From Microbacterium ureisolvens (GTDB lineage Bacteria; Actinomycetota; Actinomycetes; Actinomycetales; Microbacteriaceae): DNA of 64,000 bases. Positions within the stretch are counted from its first letter, which is position 1. Each line of letters starts with the position of its first letter. The notes below the pieces were generated by a model. The model was not told where the DNA came from. It searched no databases and saw nothing but the letters and a program-made list of their open reading frames with translations. Both the position numbers and the translations under genes were made by a program. Location: the NCBI RefSeq assembly GCF_015278315.1, contig NZ_JADIJE010000002.1, positions 490,501 to 554,500 of the forward strand, in the 5' to 3' direction. Below, one piece after another: positions 51,640 to 59,133 of the stretch.

Positions 51640-51825
51640 TCAGGAAGCGTGGCGGACTTCGCAGTCGCTTCCCGGCGACAGGATGGCTTCGTGCCCGTCG
51701 TCGTAGCGGACGACCAGCAGTGGGTTCTCCGCGCTGCCGCGCACCTCGATGACCTCGCCGGCGCGCTCGGTCGCCCCGACGACGCGCCCGTGGATGATCA
51801 CGCGATCGCCGACGTTCGCATGCAT
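51640..51825 (-). CDS. DUF1918 domain protein
   Basis: The 61-residue protein matches DUF1918: A-N-V-G-D-R-V-I-I-H-G-R-V-V-G, R-A-G-E-V-I-E-V-R-G, and V-V-R-Y-D-D-G-H-E-A-I-L-S-P-G. It is a small beta-barrel-like domain of unknown function common in actinobacteria. ATG 51825 has a perfect AGGAGG 8 bases upstream, preferred over GTG 51834. The region 51406-51639 between it and the iron box shows no gene I can support. Confidence 0.85.
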   Translation of the reverse strand: MHANVGDRVIIHGRVVGATERAGEVIEVRGSAENPLLVVRYDDGHEAILSPGSDCEVRHAS

Positions 51826-51904
51826 GCGGACCACCTCCTGCGGCTCACCATACGACGGGAGCGCCCCGAGGGGTAGTGCCGAATCGAGGTGCGGTGGGGT
51901 GGGG

Positions 51905-52129
51905 CTACAGCTGCGCGCCGTCGTCGTCCCGGTTCTCGAGGCCGACGTTGCGGCCGCGCCACGACTCGTACGCCATGAGCCATCCGATCGAGACGGCGGC
52001 GGCGAGCACGATCCCCAGCAGCACGTTGCCCCAGATGAGCCCGAAGACGATGCCGAGCGTGAACATGAGAGCGGTGCCCAGGGCCCAGCCCGAGTGCCCG
52101 CGCGTCCAGCCCTTCCGTGTCGAGGTCAT
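51905..52129 (-). CDS. Small membrane protein of unknown function
   Basis: The 74-residue protein has two hydrophobic segments (about 16-34 and 38-53) and an acidic, Asn/Asp-rich C terminus. The family is not recognised. It stands alone between DUF1918 and an aldo/keto reductase gene in the opposite direction. Confidence 0.7.
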   Translation of the reverse strand: MTSTRKGWTRGHSGWALGTALMFTLGIVFGLIWGNVLLGIVLAAAVSIGWLMAYESWRGRNVGLENRDDDGAQL

Positions 52130-52205
52130 GCCGAAAGCCTAGGGCCGCCCTCGCCCCCCGTGGCAGTCGGTAGGTTGGAGAGCGACCGCCTACGGAACGG
52201 ACACC

Positions 52206-53123
52206 ATGACCCTCAACGTCAGCCCGCTCACCCTCGGCACCTCCGGCCTCGGCCGTGACACGATCCCCGGTTCGCCGGAGGAGGACGCCGCCGTCGCCTT
52301 CGCCCAGCAGCTCTTCGCGAGCACGCACGCCTTCGTCGACACGTCGAACAACTACTCCGCGGGGCGGTCCGAGGCGGTGCTGGGCCTCGCGATCGCGCGT
52401 GCGGGAGAGGATGCCGCGACCCGCGTCATCTCGAAGGTCGACTGCGACCCCGAGACAGGCGCGTTCGACCGGGACCGGGTGCTCCGCTCGTTCGAGGAGA
52501 CGACCGCTCGGCTGGGCGTCGACCGGCTGCCGCTGCTGCATCTCCACGATCCGTACACGGTCACCTTCGATGAGGCGATGGCCGCCGGCGGCGCCGTGGA
52601 GGGCCTCATCGAGCTGCGGGAGTCGGGCCGGGTGGATGCCATCGGCGTGGCCGCCGGCCCGGCGCCGATGATGTCGCGCTACGTCGGCACCGGCGTCTTC
52701 GATGCGGTGCTGGTGCACAACCGGTTCACGGTCGTCGACAGCTCGGCGGCGCCGGTCTTCGAGGCCGCACGCGAGCGTGGAATGACCGTGTTCAACGCCG
52801 CGCCGTTCGGCGCCGGGATCCTCGCCACCGGCACGCGTGAGGGTGCGATGTACGGCTACCGCCCCGCCACGCCCGAGCTTCAGGAATGGGTCTCGCGTCT
52901 CGAGCGCGTCTGCGCTTCCTTCGGGGTGGCGCTGCCCGCGGTCGCGCTGCACTACTCGCTCCGCTCGCCGCTGGTCGACTCGACCATCGTCGGCATCTCG
53001 TCAGCGAAGCGCCTGGCGCAGCTCGACGAGCTCGCGGCGACGCCGATCCCCGACGACCTCTGGGCTGAGCTCGACGGGCTCGGACCCGCCCCCTCGCCCG
53101 TGGACGACAGCGAGTACGCCTGA
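52206..53123 (+). CDS. Aldo/keto reductase (aldose/fucose dehydrogenase-like)
   Basis: The 305-residue TIM-barrel oxidoreductase has the tetrad Asp/Tyr in F-V-D-T-S-N-N-Y-S-A-G-R-S-E, Lys in V-I-S-K-V-D, and His in L-L-H-L-H-D-P. The overall pattern is close to D-threo-aldose 1-dehydrogenase-type enzymes that oxidise fucose or arabinose. The substrate is uncertain. TAGGTT (52171-52176) may be its -10 box, giving a leader of about 30 bases. It ends at a bidirectional terminator. Confidence 0.88.
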   Translation: MTLNVSPLTLGTSGLGRDTIPGSPEEDAAVAFAQQLFASTHAFVDTSNNYSAGRSEAVLGLAIARAGEDAATRVISKVDCDPETGAFDRDRVLRSFEETTARLGVDRLPLLHLHDPYTVTFDEAMAAGGAVEGLIELRESGRVDAIGVAAGPAPMMSRYVGTGVFDAVLVHNRFTVVDSSAAPVFEAARERGMTVFNAAPFGAGILATGTREGAMYGYRPATPELQEWVSRLERVCASFGVALPAVALHYSLRSPLVDSTIVGISSAKRLAQLDELAATPIPDDLWAELDGLGPAPSPVDDSEYA

Positions 53124-53155
53124 CCGGGCGGTCGCAGGTGTGACCGGATCCGGAT

Positions 53156-53186
53156 CACCGGGCCCGGCTGCGCGCCGGGCCCGGTG
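53156..53186. terminator. 12-bp perfect-stem bidirectional terminator
   Basis: CACCGGGCCCGG and CCGGGCCCGGTG surround 7 bases between the convergent aldo/keto reductase and VOC genes. Confidence 0.85.
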
Positions 53187-53193
53187 CTCCGTT

Positions 53194-53610
53194 TCAGGAC
53201 TGCGGCGCGTTGACCGCGACCATCCAGTCGATGCCGAAGCGGTCGGTGAGCATGCCGAACTTCCCGCCCCACGGCGGGGTGTCGAAGGGCATCGTGACGC
53301 TGCCGCCGTCGGCGAGCTTGTCCCAGAAGCCCTGAAGCGAGGCTTCGTCGTCGCCGCTGACCGACACCGAGATGCCGGCGGGCTTCTGGTAGTCCATACC
53401 GGTCGGCGTGTCGGCGCCCATCAGCACGAAGCCGTCAGGGCTCGTCAGCTGCGAGTGCATCACGAGGTCGTTCTCGGACGGATCCTGCACCATGCCCTCG
53501 AACTGGCCGAACGTGGAGATGTCGAGGTCGCCGCCGAACACGCTCTGGTAGAAGGTCATCGCTTCGCGGGCTTCGCTGCGGAACGAGAGATACGGATTGA
53601 GGCTGGGCAT
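53194..53610 (-). CDS. VOC family protein (PhnB-like)
   Basis: The 138-residue protein has the PhnB/3-demethylubiquinone-like pattern: N-P-Y-L-S-F, E-A-M-T-F-Y-Q-S-V-F-G-G-D, V-M-H-S-Q-L, G-F-V-L-M-G-A-D, and W-G-G-K-F-G-M-L-T-D-R-F-G-I-D-W-M. Despite the PhnB label such proteins rarely act in phosphonate use. ATG 53610 has an AGGAG RBS. The frame is open upstream into the rtcB region, but that part is antisense. Confidence 0.88.
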   Translation of the reverse strand: MPSLNPYLSFRSEAREAMTFYQSVFGGDLDISTFGQFEGMVQDPSENDLVMHSQLTSPDGFVLMGADTPTGMDYQKPAGISVSVSGDDEASLQGFWDKLADGGSVTMPFDTPPWGGKFGMLTDRFGIDWMVAVNAPQS

Positions 53611-53801
53611 GTCGAACTCCTGGGGAGAGAGGATGGATGCCGCGCCCGGCCGCGTGGCGCCTCCCAGTGTCGCCCCGGCCTCCGACATCGGCAAGGCCCG
53701 CCGCCGGTGCCTTCGCCTCTCCGTGCGACGGCGTCGTGGAGCGGGCACGCGGCGGAGATCCGCAACTCGCCGGCGAGCAGGAACGAGATCCCGTGGATCG
53801 C

Positions 53802-53831
53802 TTGACGCGACCTCGGGCGGTCCTCTAGCGT
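53802..53831 (+). promoter_or_regulatory. Promoter of the rtcB leader transcript
   Basis: TTGACG (53802-53807), 18 bases, TAGCGT (53826-53831). The predicted start is near 53838, so rtcB would have a leader of about 265 bases. Confidence 0.6.
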
Positions 53832-53885
53832 GGCGAGGCTGCGTCGATCGGCGCAGTCTCACGAGCGAACCGAGAGGGGCGACGG

Positions 53886-53978
53886 ATGAACGCGAAGCGC
53901 GAACTCCGTTTCCGCGCGGTCCTGGGTCAGCAGCCCGGCGACCGCTACGAGTCGTCCCCTCCGGCGCCGGCCGTGTAG
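53886..53978 (+). CDS. 30-residue leader ORF upstream of rtcB
   Basis: The ORF runs from ATG 53886 to TAG, after a GAGAGGGG RBS. The product begins M-N-A-K-R-E-L-R-F-R-A-V-L-G-Q-Q and ends in Pro/Ala-rich residues. A terminator-like hairpin with a T-rich tail (53995-54032) begins 17 bases after the stop, followed by two more hairpins before rtcB. The arrangement is that of a translated attenuator, but no repeated regulatory codon is obvious apart from five Arg codons. It may instead be a chance ORF in a structured leader. Confidence 0.45.
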   Translation: MNAKRELRFRAVLGQQPGDRYESSPPAPAV

Positions 53979-53994
53979 CAGCATCCGCTGATCC

Positions 53995-54032
53995 ACGCCC
54001 CGCACCGCACAGGTCCGGGGCGTTCTCCTTTC
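53995..54032 (+). terminator. Terminator-like hairpin in the rtcB leader (possible attenuator)
   Basis: ACGCCCCG (53995-54002) pairs with CGGGGCGT (54016-54023) over a 13-base loop, followed by TTCTCCTTT. Read-through would be needed for rtcB expression from the leader promoter. Confidence 0.55.
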
Positions 54033-54062
54033 CGGAGAGCTCCGACCTCGACGGCCGCTCTT

Positions 54063-54083
54063 CGCGCACCGCCCCGGTGCGCG
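54063..54083 (+). other. 9-bp perfect hairpin just before rtcB
   Basis: CGCGCACCG, CCC, CGGTGCGCG. It ends 20 bases before the rtcB start and just before its RBS, and could set RNA stability or compete with other folds of the leader. Confidence 0.55.
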
Positions 54084-54103
54084 CCATCACAGGGAAAGGA
54101 ATC

Positions 54104-55273
54104 ATGGAGAGGCTCTCCGCACGGCTGCTCTCGTGGGCGAGCCTGATCGACGAGAAGACCGTCGAGCAGGCCCGCACCTCGTCACGCATGCCGTTCATCC
54201 ACCCGCATCTGGCGCTCATGCCCGATGCCCACCTCGGAAAGGGCGCGACCGTCGGCTCGGTCATCCCGACCCTCGGCGCCATCATGCCTGCCGCGGTCGG
54301 GGTCGACATCGGCTGCGGCATGATCGCGGTGCGCACCCAGTTCACGAAGGAGGAACTGCTGGCTCGCGACCTCACCGCGCTGCGCGAGCAGATCGAACGT
54401 GCCGTGCCGCTGTCGGCAGGGCGCGACAACCGCAAGGTCGTCGCGACCGCGGAGCCGCGGGTCGCAGAGCTCGAGGAGCTCGCGACCAAGGCCGAGTTCG
54501 ACCCGGCGCGGTACGCCGAGCACTGGCGCCTGCAGCTCGGTTCTCTCGGGTCGGGCAACCACTTCATCGAGGTGTCGGTCGACGAACTCGACCGAGTGTG
54601 GATGTTCCTTCACTCCGGCTCACGGGGCGTCGGAAACAAGATCGCGACGCACCACATCGGCGTCGCGCAGCGGCTCGCCGAGCAGTGGTGGATCGAGCTT
54701 CCCGACCCCGACCTCGCCTACCTCGTCGAAGGCACGGAGGAGTTCCGGCGCTACATCCGCGAGCTGCGGTGGGCGCAGCACTTCGCACTGCTCAACCGCG
54801 AGGAGATGATGGACCGCGTCGCGCGGCAGCTCTCGGAGGTGATGGGGGAGCCGGTCGCCGAGCACGAGCGGATCAACTGCCATCACAACTTCACCGAGTC
54901 CGAGAAGCACTTCGGCAAGCAGGTGTGGGTGTCGCGGAAGGGTGCGATCCAGGCCGATGAGGGGCGACCCGGGCTCATCCCCGGTTCGATGGGCACCGCA
55001 TCGTACGTCGTGGAAGGGCTCGGCAATCCGCTGTCGCTGAACTCCTCGCCGCACGGTGCCGGCCGTGAGTACTCGCGGTCGGCCGCGCGCCGGACGTTCT
55101 CGCACGAGCAGCTGCGGCAGGCGATGGCGGGCATCGAGTTCCGTGACACCGACGCCTTCATCGACGAGATCCCGCAGGCCTACAAGCCGATCGACCGGGT
55201 GATGGCAGACGCATCAGACCTCGTGCGGGTGCGGCACACGCTGCGTCAGCTCGTCAACGTGAAAGGCGACTGA
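54104..55273 (+). CDS. rtcB: RtcB RNA ligase
   Basis: This GTP- and Mn-dependent ligase joins 2',3'-cyclic-phosphate and 5'-OH RNA ends in RNA repair. The 389-residue protein carries G-V-D-I-G-C-G-M with the Mn-binding Cys, G-S-G-N-H-F-I-E, H-S-G-S-R-G-V-G-N, N-C-H-H-N and S-P-H-G-A-G-R with the His that becomes guanylylated. ATG 54104 has a GGAAAGGA RBS. No archease, rtcA, rtcR or Ro gene is nearby. The leader ORF and hairpins upstream are the only visible control. Confidence 0.94.
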   Translation: MERLSARLLSWASLIDEKTVEQARTSSRMPFIHPHLALMPDAHLGKGATVGSVIPTLGAIMPAAVGVDIGCGMIAVRTQFTKEELLARDLTALREQIERAVPLSAGRDNRKVVATAEPRVAELEELATKAEFDPARYAEHWRLQLGSLGSGNHFIEVSVDELDRVWMFLHSGSRGVGNKIATHHIGVAQRLAEQWWIELPDPDLAYLVEGTEEFRRYIRELRWAQHFALLNREEMMDRVARQLSEVMGEPVAEHERINCHHNFTESEKHFGKQVWVSRKGAIQADEGRPGLIPGSMGTASYVVEGLGNPLSLNSSPHGAGREYSRSAARRTFSHEQLRQAMAGIEFRDTDAFIDEIPQAYKPIDRVMADASDLVRVRHTLRQLVNVKGD

Positions 55274-55276
55274 CAC

Positions 55277-55324
55277 GGATGCCGCGGCTCGGCCGGTCCT
55301 CGGATCGGCCGGGTCGCGGCATCC
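55277..55324. terminator. Bidirectional terminator after rtcB
   Basis: GGATGCCGCG (55277-55286) pairs with CGCGGCATCC (55315-55324), with a second inner pair CGGCCG. It is another GGATGCC inverted pair. Confidence 0.8.
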
Positions 55325-55407
55325 ATCTCACCGAACAGAACGCCGCCTCGCGGCGCCGACGCAACACGAGGAGGTGCGAAGCCGCGATCGTGAGGCCGTA
55401 CCCGCGA

Positions 55408-56415
55408 TCAGCGGTCGCGGTGGTCCTCAGGATGCAGGCGTGCGCCGCGTCGCGGCTCGCGCACGCCGCTGGCTCCGATGAGGCGGATCACGCGCTGACG
55501 GTGACGCGGCCATGCGGCCAGGAGACCCAGCATCCCGTCGTCGTCGGTCCGGTGCCCGGTGAGCGCGTAGCCGACCTCGTGGGCGAGATGGTAATCGCCG
55601 ACGCTCACCGCGTCGGGGTCGCCGAGGGCGCGGATGCGCGTCTCGGCCGAGGTCCACGGGCCGATGCCGTGCTGGCTGACGAGGACCCGGTCGACGGCCT
55701 CTCCGTCTTCCGCGGCGAGCACCGCGCGAACGATCGAATCGCCGCGGCGGGCCGCGCGCACGACGGTCTTCGACTGGGGCGGCTCGAGCCCTGCCCGGTG
55801 CCAGACCCATGACGGCACGTGCTGCCAGCCGTCGATCGTGGGCGGCGCGAACATCGGGACGGGCGTCGGGCCGGGGGCGCGCTCCCCGCACCACGTCACT
55901 ATTCGCCGCCACGCGGCGAAGGCCTGCATGCCCGTGACCTTCTGCTCGAAGATCGCGCAGGCCAGGGCATCGAAGACGAGGCCGGTGCGCGACAGGCGCA
56001 GGCCCGGGTTGCGGTGATGCGCGTCGGCGATGAGCGGATGCCGCGCCGCCTCGAAGCCGGATGAATCGTCGTCCGCCCCGCACAGCGCCGGCAGCTGAGC
56101 CAGAGCCCAGTCTCGACCCGGACCCCATGCCGCACCGCGGATCACACCCGGGTGCGTCTCGCGGATCGCGAGGGTCGCCACGCCGGCCGGAGTGCGGCTC
56201 ACCCGCCAGATGACTGCGCCGGCCACCGCCATCGTCGGGTCGCCGGCGCCGCGGCGCTGAAACAGCACGGTGCGGCGGAGATCGAGCGGATGCCGCGGAC
56301 GGTACTCCGTCTCGAGGGGCCGGCCGTGATCCGGCCGCGGGTCGCGGTGCGACTCCCGCCGGCCGAAGCGCTCGGCATCCCTCGTCCGAGAGATGCGCGA
56401 GAGCGAGGTGGTCAT
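55408..56415 (-). CDS. HhH-GPD DNA glycosylase (AlkA-like)
   Basis: This base-excision repair enzyme is probably for alkylated bases. The 335-residue protein has an N-terminal AlkA-like beta domain and a helical glycosylase domain with F-E-Q-K-V-T-G-M-Q-A, then the helix-hairpin-helix G-I-G-P-W-T-S-A-E-T-R and the catalytic Asp region D-A-V-S-V-G-D-Y-H-L. It lacks the Fe-S cysteines of EndoIII. A TAGGGT box (56428-56423) 7 bases before ATG 56415 makes it leaderless and excludes the upstream ATG at 56424. Confidence 0.87.
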   Translation of the reverse strand: MTTSLSRISRTRDAERFGRRESHRDPRPDHGRPLETEYRPRHPLDLRRTVLFQRRGAGDPTMAVAGAVIWRVSRTPAGVATLAIRETHPGVIRGAAWGPGRDWALAQLPALCGADDDSSGFEAARHPLIADAHHRNPGLRLSRTGLVFDALACAIFEQKVTGMQAFAAWRRIVTWCGERAPGPTPVPMFAPPTIDGWQHVPSWVWHRAGLEPPQSKTVVRAARRGDSIVRAVLAAEDGEAVDRVLVSQHGIGPWTSAETRIRALGDPDAVSVGDYHLAHEVGYALTGHRTDDDGMLGLLAAWPRHRQRVIRLIGASGVREPRRGARLHPEDHRDR

Positions 56416-56422
56416 GCCGCCC

Positions 56423-56428
56423 ACCCTA
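56423..56428 (-). promoter_or_regulatory. -10 box of leaderless alkA-like promoter
   Basis: TAGGGT on the minus strand, 7 bases before ATG 56415. Confidence 0.5.
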
Positions 56429-56466
56429 CGCCCCGGCCTCCGACATCCGTGCCGGAGAGCCGCGCG

Positions 56467-57207
56467 TCAGAAGCGGTCGGGCGACGGCGTGCCGTGGCCG
56501 TAGCGGATGACGACGTCGGCGTGACGGTCGAAGCGGTAGCCGACTCCGCGCACGGTGCGCACGATGTCCTCGTAGCGGCCGAGCTTGGCCCGCAGGCGCC
56601 GGACGTGCACGTCGATCGTGCGCTCACCGGGGGCGTCTTCGTCGGTCGCGCCCTGCCAGAGCGACGTCACCAGCTCGGTGCGCTCGATCGTGCGGCCCTC
56701 GCGCAGCACGAGGTACTGCAGCAGCTCGAACTCCTTGAACGTGAACGCGGCCGACTCGCCGTCGATGAGCACTCGCTTGCGTGAGATGTCGACGACGACG
56801 CCGCCCGAGGCCGGCTCCTCGTCCTCGGGCTCCTCCTGCTTGGTGCGGGCGACGGCCGACGGCTCGTGCAGCGCGAGACGCACCACGTCGACGTCACGGC
56901 CGCCGGAGCCGACCGGCGCGAGGGCCACGGTCGCATAGGTCTCGGCGGAGGGGGCGAGCTCGGCGATGGTGCGGCGGAGGGCGTCGACGAGGACGCCGAG
57001 GTTGACCCCGGAGGCTGCGGCCTTGGCCTCGTCGATGCCGACGTAGAGGGCGAAGCCGCGCGGCGCGGTGCCGGCCGGGAGAGCACGAGCCTGCACCGGC
57101 TCGGCGGCCGGGGCGGCGGGCGTCTCGACGGCGGCCGGGTGGTTGACGGCGCGCAGGTGGCGGACGGGGGCGGTGGCGGGGCGATCGAGGAGAGCGGTGG
57201 TCGACAT
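56467..57207 (-). CDS. OmpR/PhoB-type winged-helix regulator without receiver domain
   Basis: The 246-residue protein has a C-terminal OmpR-type DNA-binding domain (about 145-235): F-K-E-F-E-L-L-Q-Y-L-V-L-R-E-G, D-V-H-V-R-R-L-R-A-K-L-G and V-R-T-V-R-G-V-G-Y-R-F. The N-terminal half has no receiver motif; instead it holds an Ala/Pro-rich leader and a small domain with F-A-L-Y-V-G-I-D-E-A-K-A-A-A-S-G-V-N-L-G-V-L. The signal it senses is unknown. A promoter-linked Cys-rich leader ORF lies 230 bases upstream on the same strand. Confidence 0.85.
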   Translation of the reverse strand: MSTTALLDRPATAPVRHLRAVNHPAAVETPAAPAAEPVQARALPAGTAPRGFALYVGIDEAKAAASGVNLGVLVDALRRTIAELAPSAETYATVALAPVGSGGRDVDVVRLALHEPSAVARTKQEEPEDEEPASGGVVVDISRKRVLIDGESAAFTFKEFELLQYLVLREGRTIERTELVTSLWQGATDEDAPGERTIDVHVRRLRAKLGRYEDIVRTVRGVGYRFDRHADVVIRYGHGTPSPDRF

Positions 57208-57435
57208 GATGATGGTCCTTGCGGGAGGAACCCGGATGGCGGAACCGGGTTGGTGTGCTGCGGCCCTGTCGTCGGAGGCGAGGAGGCCGTAGGCCGGTAG
57301 TGGCCTGTGCCCGACGCTGGGCGGTGTGCGAAGCGGATCCGGGTGCGCGTGATCGACGCACGAAACCGGTGCTTCGGGGGACTCCGTACGATCCGTGTTC
57401 AGAAGCGGAGGAGGAGTCCGACGGGGGTCACCGTG

Positions 57436-57537
57436 CTAGTGGCACATTCGACAACACATGGCAACGCGACCGGCCATCATCATGCCGGCAGTCCTGTTCG
57501 CCTCCCGGGCGGACAGATACAGCGCGTTGTCAGTCAT
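57436..57537 (-). CDS. Cys-rich 33-residue leader ORF
   Basis: The ORF starts at ATG 57537, 7 bases after a -10 box AATAAT (57550-57545) with TTGACG (57574-57569) 18 bases upstream, the best sigma-70-type promoter in the window. The product begins M-T-D-N-A-L-Y-L-S-A-R-E-A-N-R and ends V-A-M-C-C-R-M-C-H, with three Cys and one His among the last six residues. It lies in an AT-richer stretch. It may be a leader peptide sensing Cys-tRNA or a small metal-binding peptide; the next gene downstream is the winged-helix regulator. Apart from this ORF, 57208-57743 holds no gene I can support. Confidence 0.5.
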   Translation of the reverse strand: MTDNALYLSAREANRTAGMMMAGRVAMCCRMCH

Positions 57538-57544
57538 GAGCCCG

Positions 57545-57574
57545 ATTATTACCGACTTTGTCGGAAAACGTCAA
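57545..57574 (-). promoter_or_regulatory. Strong promoter with internal palindrome
   Basis: TTGACG (57574-57569), 18 bases, AATAAT (57550-57545). The spacer contains CCGAC-AAA-GTCGG, a small operator-like palindrome that would let a repressor block the promoter. Confidence 0.7.
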
Positions 57575-57731
57575 ATCGCACGGATGCGGAGGCCCAGATC
57601 GTTTCGGAATGTGACAGATTGCTCAATCTCTGCGGGAGGTGCCTCGCTTACGCGCTGCACGCGGCTCGGCCCGACCCTGAGCGATCGCCGCGACATCCAG
57701 TCCGCTGCGTCCCGGTGAGGTGGGTCAGGCG

Positions 57732-57737
57732 TAGCCT
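57732..57737 (+). promoter_or_regulatory. -10 box of leaderless GNAT promoter
   Basis: TAGCCT, 6 bases before GTG 57744. It favours that start over GTG 57738. Confidence 0.5.
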
Positions 57738-57743
57738 GTGCGG

Positions 57744-58037
57744 GTGACCGAGCTGCGCTTCACGAAAGAGACGGATGCCTCGCGCTACACGCTCCACCGC
57801 GGCGACGACCTCGTCAGCGTGCTGGACTACCGCGACGACGGCCGCACGGTGGCCATGACGCGCGCGTACACCGTCCCCACCTTCCGGGGCCACGGCTACG
57901 CCGGCGAACTGGTCGAGCGCGCCGTCGACGATCTCGAGCAGAACGGCGACCGCAAGGTCGTGCCGGTGTGCTGGTACGTCGCCGACTGGTTCGACGCGAA
58001 CCCCTCGCGCCGAGGCATCCTCAATCCTCGTCCCTGA
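57744..58037 (+). CDS. Small GNAT-like acetyltransferase (YjdJ-type)
   Basis: The 97-residue compact GNAT-like domain has M-T-R-A-Y-T-V-P-T-F-R-G-H-G-Y-A-G-E-L-V-E-R-A-V-D, with the acetyl-CoA loop R-G-H-G-Y-A, then V-V-P-V-C-W-Y-V-A-D-W-F. This fits the short YjdJ-like group with a single CoA-binding core. The substrate is unknown. Confidence 0.82.
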   Translation: MTELRFTKETDASRYTLHRGDDLVSVLDYRDDGRTVAMTRAYTVPTFRGHGYAGELVERAVDDLEQNGDRKVVPVCWYVADWFDANPSRRGILNPRP

Positions 58038-58134
58038 CGGGAGCCGCTCGACGGCATCGTCGACCGCCCTTGTCAAGCCCATGTCGCCGGGGGCATCGCT
58101 GCCCGAGGCTGGAGGCTGACGAGAGGAGCACGCC

Positions 58135-58374
58135 ATGGATCGCGAGCGACCGACCGACCCGGACCTCCCCGAGGGCGTGATCAACGCCGCCCCCGCCGGG
58201 GGCTGGGAGGCGGTGGATGACCAGGAGTCCCGGGAGCGCACGGCGAGTGCGGACGAATCCGCTCTGTTGACGGATGCCGCGCTGCAGCCGGACGACCCGG
58301 TAGAGGGCGAGGCGGCCCGGCGCGGCGCCGATCCCGACATGGTGAGCGACAGCGAGCGAGGGGAAGAGCCCTGA
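58135..58374 (+). CDS. Small acidic protein 1 of a coupled pair
   Basis: The 79-residue hydrophilic protein is rich in Asp, Glu, Ala and Pro, with D-P-D-L-P-E-G-V-I-N and S-D-S-E-R-G-E-E-P. It has no membrane segment. A GAGAGGAG RBS precedes the ATG. Its stop overlaps the start of the next gene (TGATG), so the two are translationally coupled. No function is recognised. Confidence 0.68.
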   Translation: MDRERPTDPDLPEGVINAAPAGGWEAVDDQESRERTASADESALLTDAALQPDDPVEGEAARRGADPDMVSDSERGEEP

Positions 58375-59078
58375 TGAGCACGACAGGCAACGAGTACGAG
58401 CAGCCCGGTGTGAACTACCCCGACCGGGGCGACGCCGACGGAGCGACCGACACTTCGGGTGCGGCCGAGCCGGCGCGACAGGAGCAGCCGGAGGCAGCGC
58501 CCGCGATGGGGGAGCCTGCCGAGGACGCGGAGCCCGCCGGCACGTGGACAGAGGCGCCCGAGCAGGGCGGTGCGGCCCCATCGTCGCCCGGCACCCAGGA
58601 CGGAGAGGCGTCGGCGGCGTCCGCTCCCGCCGGTGCACAGACTCCCGCACCCGAACCGCAGGGTGCCGCCGCGACCGGACCCTCGGAGGGAGCCCGCAGC
58701 GGCCAGCCCAGCCACGAGGCGGTGGGGATCGGTGTCATCGACGACGGCGCCGACCATCACGGTCATGACGAGGGCCGCGACACCCTGACCGCCAGCCAGG
58801 CCCAGCAGACGCCGGGCGCCCTGGGCACCGAGCAGGAGCAGCGGCTCCCCGCGATGGCGCAGAACAACGCGTCCGAGCTGGAGAAGGTCACCGGGATCGT
58901 GGCGCAGACGCGTCAGGACGTCGGCACCGAGCCGCTCGAGCGCATCGCCGAGGTGCTGCGCCAGCGACTGGACCAGTCCGGCATCGACCTGCCCGACGCC
59001 GACGTGCAGGAGCTGGCGCGCCAGGTCTCGACCGGTGACGCCGACAGCCCGACCCAGCCGGGGCGCGACTCGGCCTGA
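58374..59078 (+). CDS. Acidic, Ala/Pro/Glu-rich protein with short conserved C-terminal part
   Basis: The 234-residue protein has residues 1-150 of low complexity (Pro, Ala, Glu, Gly), probably disordered, with a small His cluster A-D-H-H-G-H-D-E-G near 130. Residues 165-225 look helical and conserved in style (L-E-K-V-T-G-I-V-A-Q-T-R-Q-D-V and I-A-E-V-L-R-Q-R-L-D-Q-S-G-I-D-L). The family is not recognised. It is coupled to the small acidic gene before it. Confidence 0.68.
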   Translation: MSTTGNEYEQPGVNYPDRGDADGATDTSGAAEPARQEQPEAAPAMGEPAEDAEPAGTWTEAPEQGGAAPSSPGTQDGEASAASAPAGAQTPAPEPQGAAATGPSEGARSGQPSHEAVGIGVIDDGADHHGHDEGRDTLTASQAQQTPGALGTEQEQRLPAMAQNNASELEKVTGIVAQTRQDVGTEPLERIAEVLRQRLDQSGIDLPDADVQELARQVSTGDADSPTQPGRDSA

Positions 59079-59121
59079 GATCGACCCGCGATTCCGACGG
59101 CGACGGGGGCCAGGACGGCTC

Positions 59122-59127
59122 TAGGCT
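59122..59127 (+). promoter_or_regulatory. -10 box of leaderless DUF1622 promoter
   Basis: TAGGCT, 6 bases before GTG 59134. Confidence 0.5.
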
Positions 59128-59133
59128 GAGCGC

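Noticed and set aside
51427..51876. Plus-strand 149-residue frame after the iron box
   Set aside because: Its composition is Arg/Pro/Ala-rich without motifs and it is antisense to the well-supported DUF1918 gene.
54103..54104. tRNA-like Y RNA in the rtcB leader
   Set aside because: Bacterial rtcB loci can carry Y RNAs, but there is no Ro gene and no T-arm-like sequence in 53838-54103.
57458..57718. Plus-strand 86-residue frame in the AT-richer stretch
   Set aside because: No RBS or family features; it is antisense to the promoter and leader ORF, which have better support.
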